Source of the DNA: JBCDGZ01 sp038750655
Lineage (GTDB): Bacteria; Bacteroidota; Bacteroidia; Chitinophagales; Saprospiraceae
Assembly (NCBI GenBank): GCA_038750655.1
Contig: JBCDGZ010000089.1
Coordinates: 1-33,742 of the forward strand
DNA length: 33,742 nucleotides
Direction: 5' to 3'
In this document: positions 1-8,012 of the stretch, one piece after another
How positions within the stretch are numbered: the stretch's first letter is position 1
Layout: every line of letters starts with the position of its first letter
Made by a program: the position numbers and the translations under genes
The notes under the pieces: model-generated
The model's database searches: none
What the model saw: the letters and a program-made list of their open reading frames with translations, nothing else
Told to the model about the DNA's origin: nothing

Positions 1-1497
1 ATAATCAACCTTTTAGGGAATACTACATTTGGTCAACATTACTTTTCTAAATCCTATGATCCATTTGACCACGGGACAGAATCTGTTTACAACCTTGCTA
101 CTGTTAATAATCAAATTTGGATATCAGCAGGCGGTTTATGTGATAACTTTTCAATTGATTGTTATAAGAAAGTAATAGTAGATGAACAGGGAGCATTATT
201 GGAAGCTAGTGAGATGGCTAGTTTTGATCCCGGCAATGATCCTGTATTTACTGAGGATGGCTATCACTTTATTGGTGGTGACGATACACCGGTAAGAACT
301 CATTTTAATTTGTATAAATCAGATTTGAATGGCGACAGTATTCAATTGATAGATTTAATAGTAGACGAGGATAGTCTCTACACGGATTATTATCATTATG
401 GTATTGTAGAATATAATGACCAAATTGTCGTCTATGGTCAGGTTACAGATAATCAAGATTTAGGGCTAACAGGCACAGCTAAGGTAAAGGGTTTGCTATT
501 TTGGGTGGATAAAGATATGACTGTGGATACTTTCACTATAATTGAACCTCCCTTTGACTGGCTTGTTCTTAGCGAGGCAATAGTCGACCCTAATAATTAT
601 CTTACTCTTACTTATCAATTTACTGAAATATTAAATAATGGTCAGCGATTACGTCGTAGTGCAATTATTAAATTAGATGAACAAAAGCAAAAAGTATTCG
701 AATGGCAATCTCCGGATTTTGGGGATGGGGGAGGGTTAGGCACTTTTGAGATCCTAGCAGATGGAAAGATGGTGGGTAATTTTGATGATATAACCAATCG
801 GCAGGTGCTCATCTACGCGCTGAATCCTGATGGAACGATGGCCTGGGAGTTTGATTTTGCACCTCGATCATATGAAAATTATGAAGTGTCTGATCTGACT
901 ACAACTGAGGAGGGGCAAATTGTGGGGTGCGGGACGTATATTAATACTAGAAAGATACAACAAACAGGCTTTATATTTAAATTGGATGCCGAAGGCCAGT
1001 TGTTGTGGAAGCGTATTTTTACGATTGGGGTGGGGGAGCATCCACTAAATGCGCCAGAGTCGCCCAAGCGTTGCTGGTTGAATGATATTATTGAATTGCC
1101 CAATGGTGATTTGACGGCTGGTGGCCGAATGTACAACTATTATGATGATCCAGTTCTGGGGCCTAGAAATGATATTGATTTGTGGTTGGTCAAAATGGAT
1201 GCCGAAGGCTGTATTGAGGCGGATTGCGGGGAGGATTTGATTTTAACAAATACCCATGATGTACTTAATAATCTGCAAGAAGTTCGTATTTTTCCCAATC
1301 CTGTAACACAAAATCTTTATATTCAAAATGCGAATTTCGACACTTATGAAATATTTAGTATTACTGGTCAGCGCCTACGAGCCGGAACTTTTAACAACAA
1401 TCCCATCTCTTTCGAAAATCTCCCTAGCGGTACCTATCTAATCCAGCTTCGTTCAGATAAGCATCCCTCCCAAACTTTCAAAATTGCTAAGAAATGA
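1..1497 (+). CDS. T9SS type A sorting-domain protein, beta-propeller-like (5' partial)
   Basis: The reading frame is open from base 1, so the N-terminus and signal peptide lie outside the window; at least 498 residues are present. An internal ATG at 199 is unlikely to be the real start because coding sense continues upstream of it. The body has recurring strand-turn units such as FKLDAEGQLLWKRIF and WLVKMDAEGCIE, typical of secreted Bacteroidota propeller-like proteins whose function is unknown. The last ~70 residues (VRIFPNP..., ending SGTYLIQL...KIAKK) match a T9SS type A C-terminal sorting domain, which directs export across the outer membrane. The stop overlaps the next start (ATGA, 1494-1497), implying co-transcription with the following T9SS gene. 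The cargo role is unassigned; secretion is well supported. Confidence 0.85.
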   Translation: MINLLGNTTFGQHYFSKSYDPFDHGTESVYNLATVNNQIWISAGGLCDNFSIDCYKKVIVDEQGALLEASEMASFDPGNDPVFTEDGYHFIGGDDTPVRTHFNLYKSDLNGDSIQLIDLIVDEDSLYTDYYHYGIVEYNDQIVVYGQVTDNQDLGLTGTAKVKGLLFWVDKDMTVDTFTIIEPPFDWLVLSEAIVDPNNYLTLTYQFTEILNNGQRLRRSAIIKLDEQKQKVFEWQSPDFGDGGGLGTFEILADGKMVGNFDDITNRQVLIYALNPDGTMAWEFDFAPRSYENYEVSDLTTTEEGQIVGCGTYINTRKIQQTGFIFKLDAEGQLLWKRIFTIGVGEHPLNAPESPKRCWLNDIIELPNGDLTAGGRMYNYYDDPVLGPRNDIDLWLVKMDAEGCIEADCGEDLILTNTHDVLNNLQEVRIFPNPVTQNLYIQNANFDTYEIFSITGQRLRAGTFNNNPISFENLPSGTYLIQLRSDKHPSQTFKIAKK

Positions 1498-2366
1498 AGT
1501 TTTTCCCTCTATTAAGCTTCTTATTTTTTGCTCAACTGGCCTACGCACAAATCAGTATTGGCACCCAATGGACCTACTATCAGGGCTCCTTTTTACCCCC
1601 ACCCTGGGGAACCGACAGCACCCGTTCTATAACAGTAGTTGGAGATACGATAATTGATAACAAAGAATACTTAGAGCTAGAGGGTAATTGTGCTTGCTCG
1701 GAACTGGAGGTCAAGTGGATTAGAGAAGAGAATGATCAACTATTTTATTATTACAACAACTCAGCGCATCTACTCTATGATTTTAACCTTGGGGTAGGAG
1801 ATATGCTGGAAATTTATTGGCCCTTCCTCAGCAGTAGTTTGGGGACGGACTCGGTAAAGGTACACATCGACTCTGTAGGACAAAAAGAAATCAATGGCAA
1901 TTGGTATGAAGTACAGTATATTGATCCTGATTTTGATCCTAACTATGAGTCTGAGTTTGGAGAATTTTTTATTAAGGGGATTGGTTCCAATTACTGCCTA
2001 TTTCCCCAGTTTGGCTTGTGTGAAAATACAACAACCCCCTTGCTTTGTTTTGGACAGCAGGGCGGAGAAATTCTGGAATTTGGTAGTGAAGGCTGTCAGT
2101 TGACTAATACTTACGAGCTGGCTTTAGAAAAGGAGATTTTACTTTTTCCCAATCCATTTCAACAACAAGTTAATGTTCAGCTAAAAGATTGGGGAACGCT
2201 AGAGGTTGACATCTACAATATGAGTGGCCAGTTGGTTTTTCAATCACTTATTCAAGACGAAGAAACCATTAATTTAAGCTATCTGCCTCAAGGGCTCTAC
2301 TGGGTGACTTTTATCGACGGTACCGAAATGATTGCACATAGAAAACTCCTCAAACAGGGGCCCTAA
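1494..2366 (+). CDS. T9SS type A sorting-domain protein
   Basis: This 290-residue protein has a clear Sec signal peptide (residues 1-19, FFAQLAYAQ, cut after Ala-Tyr-Ala). The middle is rich in aromatic and acidic residues with no domain I recognise. The C-terminal sorting domain starts near residue 213 (LLFPNPFQQQVNVQL) and ends with the usual LPQGLYWVTF followed by a basic tail. It should be exported to the surface by the type IX system. The start overlaps the upstream stop by four bases, so translation is probably coupled. Its last four bases overlap the end of the convergent TolC-like gene, leaving no room for a separate terminator between them. Function is unknown. Confidence 0.88.
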   Translation: MKFFPLLSFLFFAQLAYAQISIGTQWTYYQGSFLPPPWGTDSTRSITVVGDTIIDNKEYLELEGNCACSELEVKWIREENDQLFYYYNNSAHLLYDFNLGVGDMLEIYWPFLSSSLGTDSVKVHIDSVGQKEINGNWYEVQYIDPDFDPNYESEFGEFFIKGIGSNYCLFPQFGLCENTTTPLLCFGQQGGEILEFGSEGCQLTNTYELALEKEILLFPNPFQQQVNVQLKDWGTLEVDIYNMSGQLVFQSLIQDEETINLSYLPQGLYWVTFIDGTEMIAHRKLLKQGP

Positions 2367-3094
2367 TCCCCTTCCTTCGGCCCATACTTCCGCGCCTGCT
2401 CCAAGCTCACCCCAATTAACTCCTCCACCTTCAGCTTGCTGACCCGAGCCTCCGTCAGTGCTTCCATGCGCAGCTCTTTGGCCGAATAATAGGCATTGGA
2501 GGCTTTGGTGTACTCCTCAAACTCGGCTTCCCCTAGTTTGAAGCGTTCCTGGACGATCAAAAAGGCCTGATTGGCGTCTTCCTCGGCATCTGTGCGGATG
2601 TCGAGCAGTTCATTGGCCAGGAGGTGGTTTTGGTAGTTTTCCAGGACTTTGCGGCGCAGTTCGAGTTTTTCTTGATTGACTTCTTCTTCTTCAATCATGA
2701 GTTTGAATTTCTCGTTGGCGATTTTTGACTTGCGGTTGGCGAAGGTACCGAGGCGAACCGTGGCAGTGAGGTTATAGATGGGAAAAAAGACAGGGACGTC
2801 CAGCCGGTCGCCGTAGATCAATTTGCTGAGGCTAATTTCGTTGAGGTTGAAAGAGGCTTGTACATCTTCCATCCAATCTTGCTTTTCCAGCTTGACATTA
2901 TTGCGGGCGATGGCTACCTCATTGTTCAGGATTTTGGTCTTGGGGCTGTTGTTCCAGGCCAGCTGTACCAGATAATCCTCGAAGTTTTTGACGCGCGTTT
3001 CGACTGGGGGGACGATCTTATTATAATCGATGGTTTGGGCGCACAGCAGGGCTGAGCTGAACATGAAGAGGAGTATGATGTGTAGTTTTTTCAA
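2363..3094 (-). CDS. Short TolC-like outer-membrane protein
   Basis: No ATG gives a full signal peptide. I chose a TTG at 3094, which yields M-KKLHIILLFMFSSALLCAQ, a good Sec signal; another TTG at 3136 adds 14 residues and is the alternative. The mature ~224 residues have a long helical, Glu/Lys-rich coiled coil (about 130-230) with the asparagine and NAYYSAKELR-type features of TolC/OEP repeats, and a central strand region (PIYNLTATVRLGTFANRK). Canonical TolC proteins are about twice this length with two OEP repeats, so this holds about one repeat. It is the last gene of the polysaccharide operon and might help span the periplasm or outer membrane for glycan export. That role is inferred from position only. 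Confidence 0.75.
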   Translation of the reverse strand: MKKLHIILLFMFSSALLCAQTIDYNKIVPPVETRVKNFEDYLVQLAWNNSPKTKILNNEVAIARNNVKLEKQDWMEDVQASFNLNEISLSKLIYGDRLDVPVFFPIYNLTATVRLGTFANRKSKIANEKFKLMIEEEEVNQEKLELRRKVLENYQNHLLANELLDIRTDAEEDANQAFLIVQERFKLGEAEFEEYTKASNAYYSAKELRMEALTEARVSKLKVEELIGVSLEQARKYGPKEGD

Positions 3095-3139
3095 GTTCGT
3101 AGTATAAGTTTTGATAATACAATTGCTAAAGATCAAGAT

Positions 3140-4624
3140 TTATGCCGAAAGCGGGGGTTCCGCCTCCTTTTTGAAACGCGGATCGAAGTCTTTCAAGCGT
3201 ACCATTATCCCTAGTAAAGTGTAAAAAATGACGCTGGTCGGCAGGATCGGAATGGCTTCCTGCGGATAGCTGGCCAAAGTCAGCATGAAGATGACCACGG
3301 TGATGGCCAAATAAATGACTTTGATGACTGGATCTTCGACCCGTAAATAGTAGTATAAACTGGTTCGAATCAGGACAAAGAGAAACACTCCAAATATGAT
3401 CAACCCAATCCAGCCCAACTCCACCGCTACCCGCACAAAGGCGCTGTCGTGCGGGAATTTAGCCAGGAAGGAATCCGGCGTAAAGCGTTTTCCCCATATC
3501 CCCGTAGACCCTAGCCCAGCCCCAAAGGGATGGCTGTAGATAAACGGCCGAATCAGGCGCTGATTGGTGTAGCGCACATTCATGGTATCATCACTTTTAT
3601 CCAGCAAAAAAGCGGATTGGATGCGGTAAACGACGGCATTAGAGGTCGACTTTAAGACAAAGACCGCACCGATTAGGAGTATGCCGAACATGGCTATCAT
3701 GATTTCCTTTTTCAAGGTCATCAGGGTGAAGATGAAGAGGCCGAAAGGCACCAGGACGAAAGGCGTCCGCGAACCCGCAAAGGCCATCCCTGCATACATA
3801 CAAAGCGCCGCCGCTCCGAGAATACCCCGCTTGATCCAGCTGAAGGGACCTGTAGCCAGCACCACGCAGAAGGTGCCCATATAAGCCATAAAAATCCCGT
3901 AATTGGTAGGATCAGAGAAAAAGGAGAATATTCGGGTCCGGGACCACTGAACGATCAATTGATAGCGTTTTTCGTCGGCGGTGAGCCAGACCATCTCCTG
4001 CGCAGAGAAGCCAAAAAACTCCTGTTTGAGCCCATAAAAGGCCGAAAGCAGTGCCATCCCAATGATGAATTTGACCATAAATTTGATCACCTTGAGGCTG
4101 TTCATAGCCTCGCAGGCGATGAAGTAGAGCAGAATTAGCCCGGCCATCGTCCGTACTGTAAAGACCCAGGCCAGGCGAGAGCCCGCGACGGGGTTGAGGA
4201 CTTGGATGAGGTTGTAAAACACCCAGATGAGAATGATGACGCTCACTGGGCTGCGGGCAAAGCTCAAATCTCGCTCTTTGACCTGTCGAATCAACAGGCC
4301 GAAGAACATGATGAACAGCAAGCCGTCCAGGGTGAGCCCGAAGGGCAGGTTGGCGTATTTGGTCAACAAACCAATCAAAATACCCATCACCACACTGATG
4401 CAGATACCAATGAGGGGATTGAACAAGCAAGCCCCCAGCGTGGGAATGGCCAGCGTAGCGATAAAAATCAACATTCCCCCTTTGATGCCCAGCATCGCAA
4501 TTACATAGGCCAAGGCTAGCGCCACTGCACTCAGTCCCAAAAAACCGAGTGGCGTATTCAGCTTCTGGATAAAGAGTTGGTCCCTGATCCAGAATTGCAC
4601 ATGATCCATTGCTCTTGACAACAT
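3140..4624 (-). CDS. O-antigen ligase/polymerase family membrane protein
   Basis: This 494-residue polytopic inner-membrane protein has about 11-12 hydrophobic segments. A large loop near residues 335-400 contains the FPHDSAFVRVAVELGWIG motif typical of the Wzy_C/WaaL family. Members either polymerise lipid-linked repeat units (Wzy) or ligate glycans to an acceptor (WaaL); sequence alone does not separate these. With a flippase, a glycosyltransferase and a Wzz-type chain-length protein upstream, polymerase is the more natural reading. The start ATG at 4624 lies three bases after the stop of the small membrane protein gene. The C-terminus (RFKKEAEPPLSA) is cytoplasmic-looking and charged. Confidence 0.88.
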   Translation of the reverse strand: MLSRAMDHVQFWIRDQLFIQKLNTPLGFLGLSAVALALAYVIAMLGIKGGMLIFIATLAIPTLGACLFNPLIGICISVVMGILIGLLTKYANLPFGLTLDGLLFIMFFGLLIRQVKERDLSFARSPVSVIILIWVFYNLIQVLNPVAGSRLAWVFTVRTMAGLILLYFIACEAMNSLKVIKFMVKFIIGMALLSAFYGLKQEFFGFSAQEMVWLTADEKRYQLIVQWSRTRIFSFFSDPTNYGIFMAYMGTFCVVLATGPFSWIKRGILGAAALCMYAGMAFAGSRTPFVLVPFGLFIFTLMTLKKEIMIAMFGILLIGAVFVLKSTSNAVVYRIQSAFLLDKSDDTMNVRYTNQRLIRPFIYSHPFGAGLGSTGIWGKRFTPDSFLAKFPHDSAFVRVAVELGWIGLIIFGVFLFVLIRTSLYYYLRVEDPVIKVIYLAITVVIFMLTLASYPQEAIPILPTSVIFYTLLGIMVRLKDFDPRFKKEAEPPLSA

Positions 4625-4627
4625 ATG

Positions 4628-4729
4628 CTAGAAAAACAAGAGTTTAGCGAAGCACCCCAGAATCAGGAGGATGGCCACGCAGATGACTGCAAATTCAATA
4701 AATTGTTCTTTTTGACTAAGTTCTTTCAT
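4628..4729 (-). CDS. 33-residue single-pass membrane protein
   Basis: This short frame runs from ATG at 4729 to TAG at 4628. It encodes a charged N-terminus (MKELSQKEQFIEF) followed by one continuous hydrophobic helix (AVICVAILLILGCFAKLLFF) that ends at the stop. It begins seven bases after the acyltransferase stop and ends three bases before the O-antigen ligase start. It therefore fills exactly the gap in an otherwise gapless operon. Without it the operon would have an unexplained 112-bp hole. No family is recognised. It could be a small partner of the polymerase/ligase or acyltransferase. That it is translated is inferred from spacing and composition. Confidence 0.6.
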   Translation of the reverse strand: MKELSQKEQFIEFAVICVAILLILGCFAKLLFF

Positions 4730-4736
4730 GCTTGCT

Positions 4737-5363
4737 TCATTTTTTGAGCACCTTTTCCCACTGCTCTGTCTCAAAATTATACTGCCGGATCACCCTCGCC
4801 GGATTGCCTACGACAACCGAGTAGGGCGGTACATCCTTAGTTACTACACTACCGCCGGCTACCACCGCATTCTTCCCAATCCGCGTCCCGGCCGTCACCA
4901 CCGCATTGGCCCCAATCCAAACCCCATCTTCCACTACAATCTCTTTCGTCGTCTCGCCCTGCTCCTTAATCGGCCGGCGCACATCCTCGTAGTTGTGGTT
5001 TAAGCCCGATAAAACCACGTGCTGTGCCAGCAAAATGTCATTGCCCAGCCGCACCGGCCCAATGATCACACAAGACAGGCCAATCAGCGTCCGGTCGCCG
5101 ATAAACACATCGCCCACCCCGTTGTTGATCGTCGCAAAGTCCTCGATCAAAGATTTTTCGCCCAGCTCAAACTGATTGAAAGGCATCGTATCCATCCGCA
5201 CGTAGCGACACACCACCGAGTTGCGCCCCCGCTTGTGCACAAAGCGGTTCCACAGGTTGCGGACCCACCAGCGCGGACGGTACTGATTCCGGGGGATCAG
5301 CATCCACTGCGCCAGGGCCTTCAGCCGCGGACTGGATTTGATTCTTTGCTTCAGTGTAGCCAT
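4737..5363 (-). CDS. Left-handed beta-helix (hexapeptide) acyltransferase
   Basis: The 208-residue protein has a basic N-terminal region (1-50), then imperfect hexapeptide repeats from about 68 to 185 (IEDFATINNGVGDVFIG, VWIGANAVVTAGTRIGKNAVVAGG). It closes with the diagnostic VTKDVPPYSVVVGNPARVI of the WbbJ/maltose-acetyltransferase-like LbH family. A histidine in the SGLNHNYED loop fits the catalytic base. Such enzymes move an acetyl or other acyl group from acetyl-CoA onto a sugar hydroxyl or amine. Here the acceptor is probably a sugar of the repeat unit made by this operon. Its ATG directly abuts the stop of the glycosyltransferase gene (no intergenic base). Confidence 0.9.
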   Translation of the reverse strand: MATLKQRIKSSPRLKALAQWMLIPRNQYRPRWWVRNLWNRFVHKRGRNSVVCRYVRMDTMPFNQFELGEKSLIEDFATINNGVGDVFIGDRTLIGLSCVIIGPVRLGNDILLAQHVVLSGLNHNYEDVRRPIKEQGETTKEIVVEDGVWIGANAVVTAGTRIGKNAVVAGGSVVTKDVPPYSVVVGNPARVIRQYNFETEQWEKVLKK

Positions 5364-6620
5364 TTAGCTTATTTTGGGGGCATAGGCCCTTTTTTCGTCC
5401 AGTTGCTTGCCCACAATCGTCCAAAACTGCTCTACCCGTGCCGTCCAGGTATTGGTGCCCGCCAGAGCAATGCGCTCCGCCCGCTTGTGCTTACTGTCTT
5501 CACCAATCGCCCGCTCGATCTGCTGGCTAAACTCCGTGGGCTCCTTAGCTAGGTAAATGTATTCTCCGAAGCTCTTGATGTCCTCCGAGAAGGGCGTCGA
5601 GATCACTGGCTTACCCGCCGAGAGGTACTCGTTGATTTTCAGTGGGTAGATGCTGCGGGTCAGCTTGTTGCAGAGAAACGGGATGATAGCGCAGTCGAAA
5701 TAGTGCAGATAAGCCGGTAGCTCGCTGATGTGCTTGGGGCCAGTCAGAATGACATTAGGCAGCTGGTCTAGCCCTATCGTTTGGTATTCGGTGTTGTTGA
5801 GCGGCCCGATCAGCAGCAGGTGCTTGTCGGGGTGGGCCTCGGCGATGGATTTGAGCAGGGGGTAGTCCATGCGCAGATTGTCCAGGTTGCCGAAAAAGCC
5901 GATGACTTTACCCTTCAGCCCTTTGAGTTCCTCGGGGCGATCGAAGGACTCCTCGGCGGCCCGCCGGAAATTGCTGATGTCGGCGGCATTGTTGAGGGTA
6001 TGGATACTGGGGGTAAAGGGTGATTTGAGTCGGTAAAGCTCTGCCGAGGTGACCAGCGTTAGGTCGGCAGCCCGGATGGCGGCCTCTTCGAGGTATTCGC
6101 CGTGGCGGGCAATGTAGGCCTCCTGAGTGATGTCATCGACGCATTGGTAGATATTCAGCGCAGGTTGAAGCGGAGCTTTTAGCACGGGGGCGAAGTAGGG
6201 ATCAAAGCAGTTGACATAGAGGAACTGTTTGATGTTTTTTTCTTTCACCAACTGCTGGATCGCCTTTTGGATTTTATGATTATTAAAGGCATTCAGTCGA
6301 TTGTACAGCCCTCCTTTAGACAAAAAATTGATCGGTAGGGTAATAGGTAAAAAGACCGAATGAAAGTTGTCTGGTAATTGAGGATCTTTTTCGTAGTGCA
6401 ATTGGCCTCGACGCAGGGCATTTCTTCTTGCTCGTTTCTCCTCTCCCTTGAGCAAGCTAAAATAATCTTTGAGCGAATAGGGATGATTGAGGTAGAACAC
6501 CCGATTGGTTTTAGCAAATTCTTTAGCCAGGGCAATCGAAATGGAAGAGTAGGGGCCGTCCCATCGGAACATGCCCATGATGACCACATCGTAATTGCTG
6601 TATTTGGCTGTTGTGCTCAT
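5364..6620 (-). CDS. Glycosyltransferase, GT4/GT-B type
   Basis: This 418-residue soluble protein has two Rossmann-like halves. The N-terminal half opens with YDVVIMGMFRWDGPYSS. The C-terminal half begins near residue 238 with VIGFFGNLDN and carries the sugar-nucleotide site PLKINEYLSAGKPVIST (about 330-346), the usual K...E...G.PVI signature of family 1/4 transferases. It most likely adds a sugar to the growing undecaprenyl-linked repeat unit at the cytoplasmic face of the inner membrane. Donor and acceptor cannot be told from sequence. It lies 17 bp after the flippase stop and abuts the acyltransferase start, so it is co-transcribed. It is the only glycosyltransferase in the cluster; further ones must be encoded elsewhere. 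Confidence 0.9.
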   Translation of the reverse strand: MSTTAKYSNYDVVIMGMFRWDGPYSSISIALAKEFAKTNRVFYLNHPYSLKDYFSLLKGEEKRARRNALRRGQLHYEKDPQLPDNFHSVFLPITLPINFLSKGGLYNRLNAFNNHKIQKAIQQLVKEKNIKQFLYVNCFDPYFAPVLKAPLQPALNIYQCVDDITQEAYIARHGEYLEEAAIRAADLTLVTSAELYRLKSPFTPSIHTLNNAADISNFRRAAEESFDRPEELKGLKGKVIGFFGNLDNLRMDYPLLKSIAEAHPDKHLLLIGPLNNTEYQTIGLDQLPNVILTGPKHISELPAYLHYFDCAIIPFLCNKLTRSIYPLKINEYLSAGKPVISTPFSEDIKSFGEYIYLAKEPTEFSQQIERAIGEDSKHKRAERIALAGTNTWTARVEQFWTIVGKQLDEKRAYAPKIS

Positions 6621-6637
6621 AAGCTCTATAGCGGTTT

Positions 6638-7993
6638 TCAGGCCCGTGAGGCCATCAGTTTTTGTCGGATCGTTTGCAGGCCCTTGGGGATTTCCTTGGT
6701 GTAGAAATGCAGCATGTAGACCAGCGCGTTTTGCGGCTTGACGCCGATGAGGCGGTTCAGCACGATTTGGGTGGCGACGAAGATGATGGCGTAGGTGGTC
6801 AGGGTGCCGTAGGCGGCGCCCATGACTCCAAAGCGGGTGATGAAAATATAATTACATACGATATTGAGTGTTGCACCCACTAGGGTGAAGCGAAAATTCA
6901 ACTTAGGTTTGCCGATGGAGTCCAGTACGGTGCCGAACTGTACGGCGTAGGGGATGAAGAGGCCGAAAAAGATGGTGACTTGCAGTACCTGTACGGCATC
7001 GGCGCCTTTATCGGAGGCTAGTAGCAGAATGATGTACTTGGCGAAGATGAAAACGAAGGCCAGAAAAGGCAAGATAATGGCCAAAATTAAGCCTACCGAG
7101 CGCTCGTAGAGGTAGCGGATGGCTTCTTTGCCGTCAGTTTCCATGCGTCGGGCGCTTTGCGGGAAGACGATGGAGGCGACCGAGAAGGTGGGTACTTCGA
7201 CGAGGTTGGTGATGCGGATGGCCAGGTCATAGATGCCGGAGGCCGCGGGGCCCAGCAAATTTCCCAGCATCAAGGTATCGATCTTCTTGTGGATCATCGC
7301 ATTGAGGTTGGTGCCGAAAATGAAGCGTCCGTAGTTGAACAGGGTCTTGACCCAGCTCCAATCGATGGTCCAGCTAAAATGCAGGTACTTGCGGCCGATC
7401 CAGCAGGTGGCGAAAGCGCCCATCAGCGCAGCAAAGGCTTGAAAGGTGACGATATAGACCAGAGAGAATTCGTAGGAGAAAAAGAACAAAATGGCCAGAA
7501 ACGCAAAGAACAGCCCTTTGTTAATAAAATTACTCCAAAAAATTCCCGAAAAATCAAGGTTGGCCTGTTGGATGAAATTGAACTGATGAAAGGGAATCAA
7601 GATCAGGGTTGTGATGCAATAAATACGCAGCAGGAGGCCTAAACCGGGGGCATTGAGCATCCGCCCGAATAGTTCTCCAAATAACAACAAAATCAGTATG
7701 CAAATTAAGGTTAGCCCCAGACTGATACTGATGGAAGCCGTAGCAATGCGTCCCGTCTCTTCGGGCTCGCAGGTGCTGAGAAACTTCACCAGCGCATTTT
7801 GCAACAAGCCATTTCTCCCCACTTCAATAAAAGCCGTGATGGCTAAGAATAGCACATAGGTTCCGTAGTCGTCCATAGAAAGGCCACGCAGCAAGAAGAA
7901 GACGCTGCCGAAGCCAAAGACGAAGACAGAGCCTTTCTCAAGGAGGCTTAAAAAACCAGATTTAAGCCAATAGGATTTTTGTGATGCTGCCAT
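6638..7993 (-). CDS. Oligosaccharide flippase (Wzx-like)
   Basis: The 451-residue integral membrane protein has about 12-14 hydrophobic segments. It starts with KSGFLSLLEKGSVFVFGFGSVFFLLRGLS, the typical opening of the polysaccharide_synt/MOP (Wzx) family. A mid-protein segment reads NYGRFIFGTNLNAMIHKKIDTLMLGNLLGPAASGIYDLA, the conserved family core. It should flip lipid-linked repeat units from the cytoplasmic to the periplasmic face. The stop is followed after 17 bp by the glycosyltransferase start, and the start lies 19 bp after the chain-length protein, so it belongs to the same transcription unit. Confidence 0.92.
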   Translation of the reverse strand: MAASQKSYWLKSGFLSLLEKGSVFVFGFGSVFFLLRGLSMDDYGTYVLFLAITAFIEVGRNGLLQNALVKFLSTCEPEETGRIATASISISLGLTLICILILLLFGELFGRMLNAPGLGLLLRIYCITTLILIPFHQFNFIQQANLDFSGIFWSNFINKGLFFAFLAILFFFSYEFSLVYIVTFQAFAALMGAFATCWIGRKYLHFSWTIDWSWVKTLFNYGRFIFGTNLNAMIHKKIDTLMLGNLLGPAASGIYDLAIRITNLVEVPTFSVASIVFPQSARRMETDGKEAIRYLYERSVGLILAIILPFLAFVFIFAKYIILLLASDKGADAVQVLQVTIFFGLFIPYAVQFGTVLDSIGKPKLNFRFTLVGATLNIVCNYIFITRFGVMGAAYGTLTTYAIIFVATQIVLNRLIGVKPQNALVYMLHFYTKEIPKGLQTIRQKLMASRA

Positions 7994-8012
7994 GCAATGC
8001 TTCGGCTGTGTG

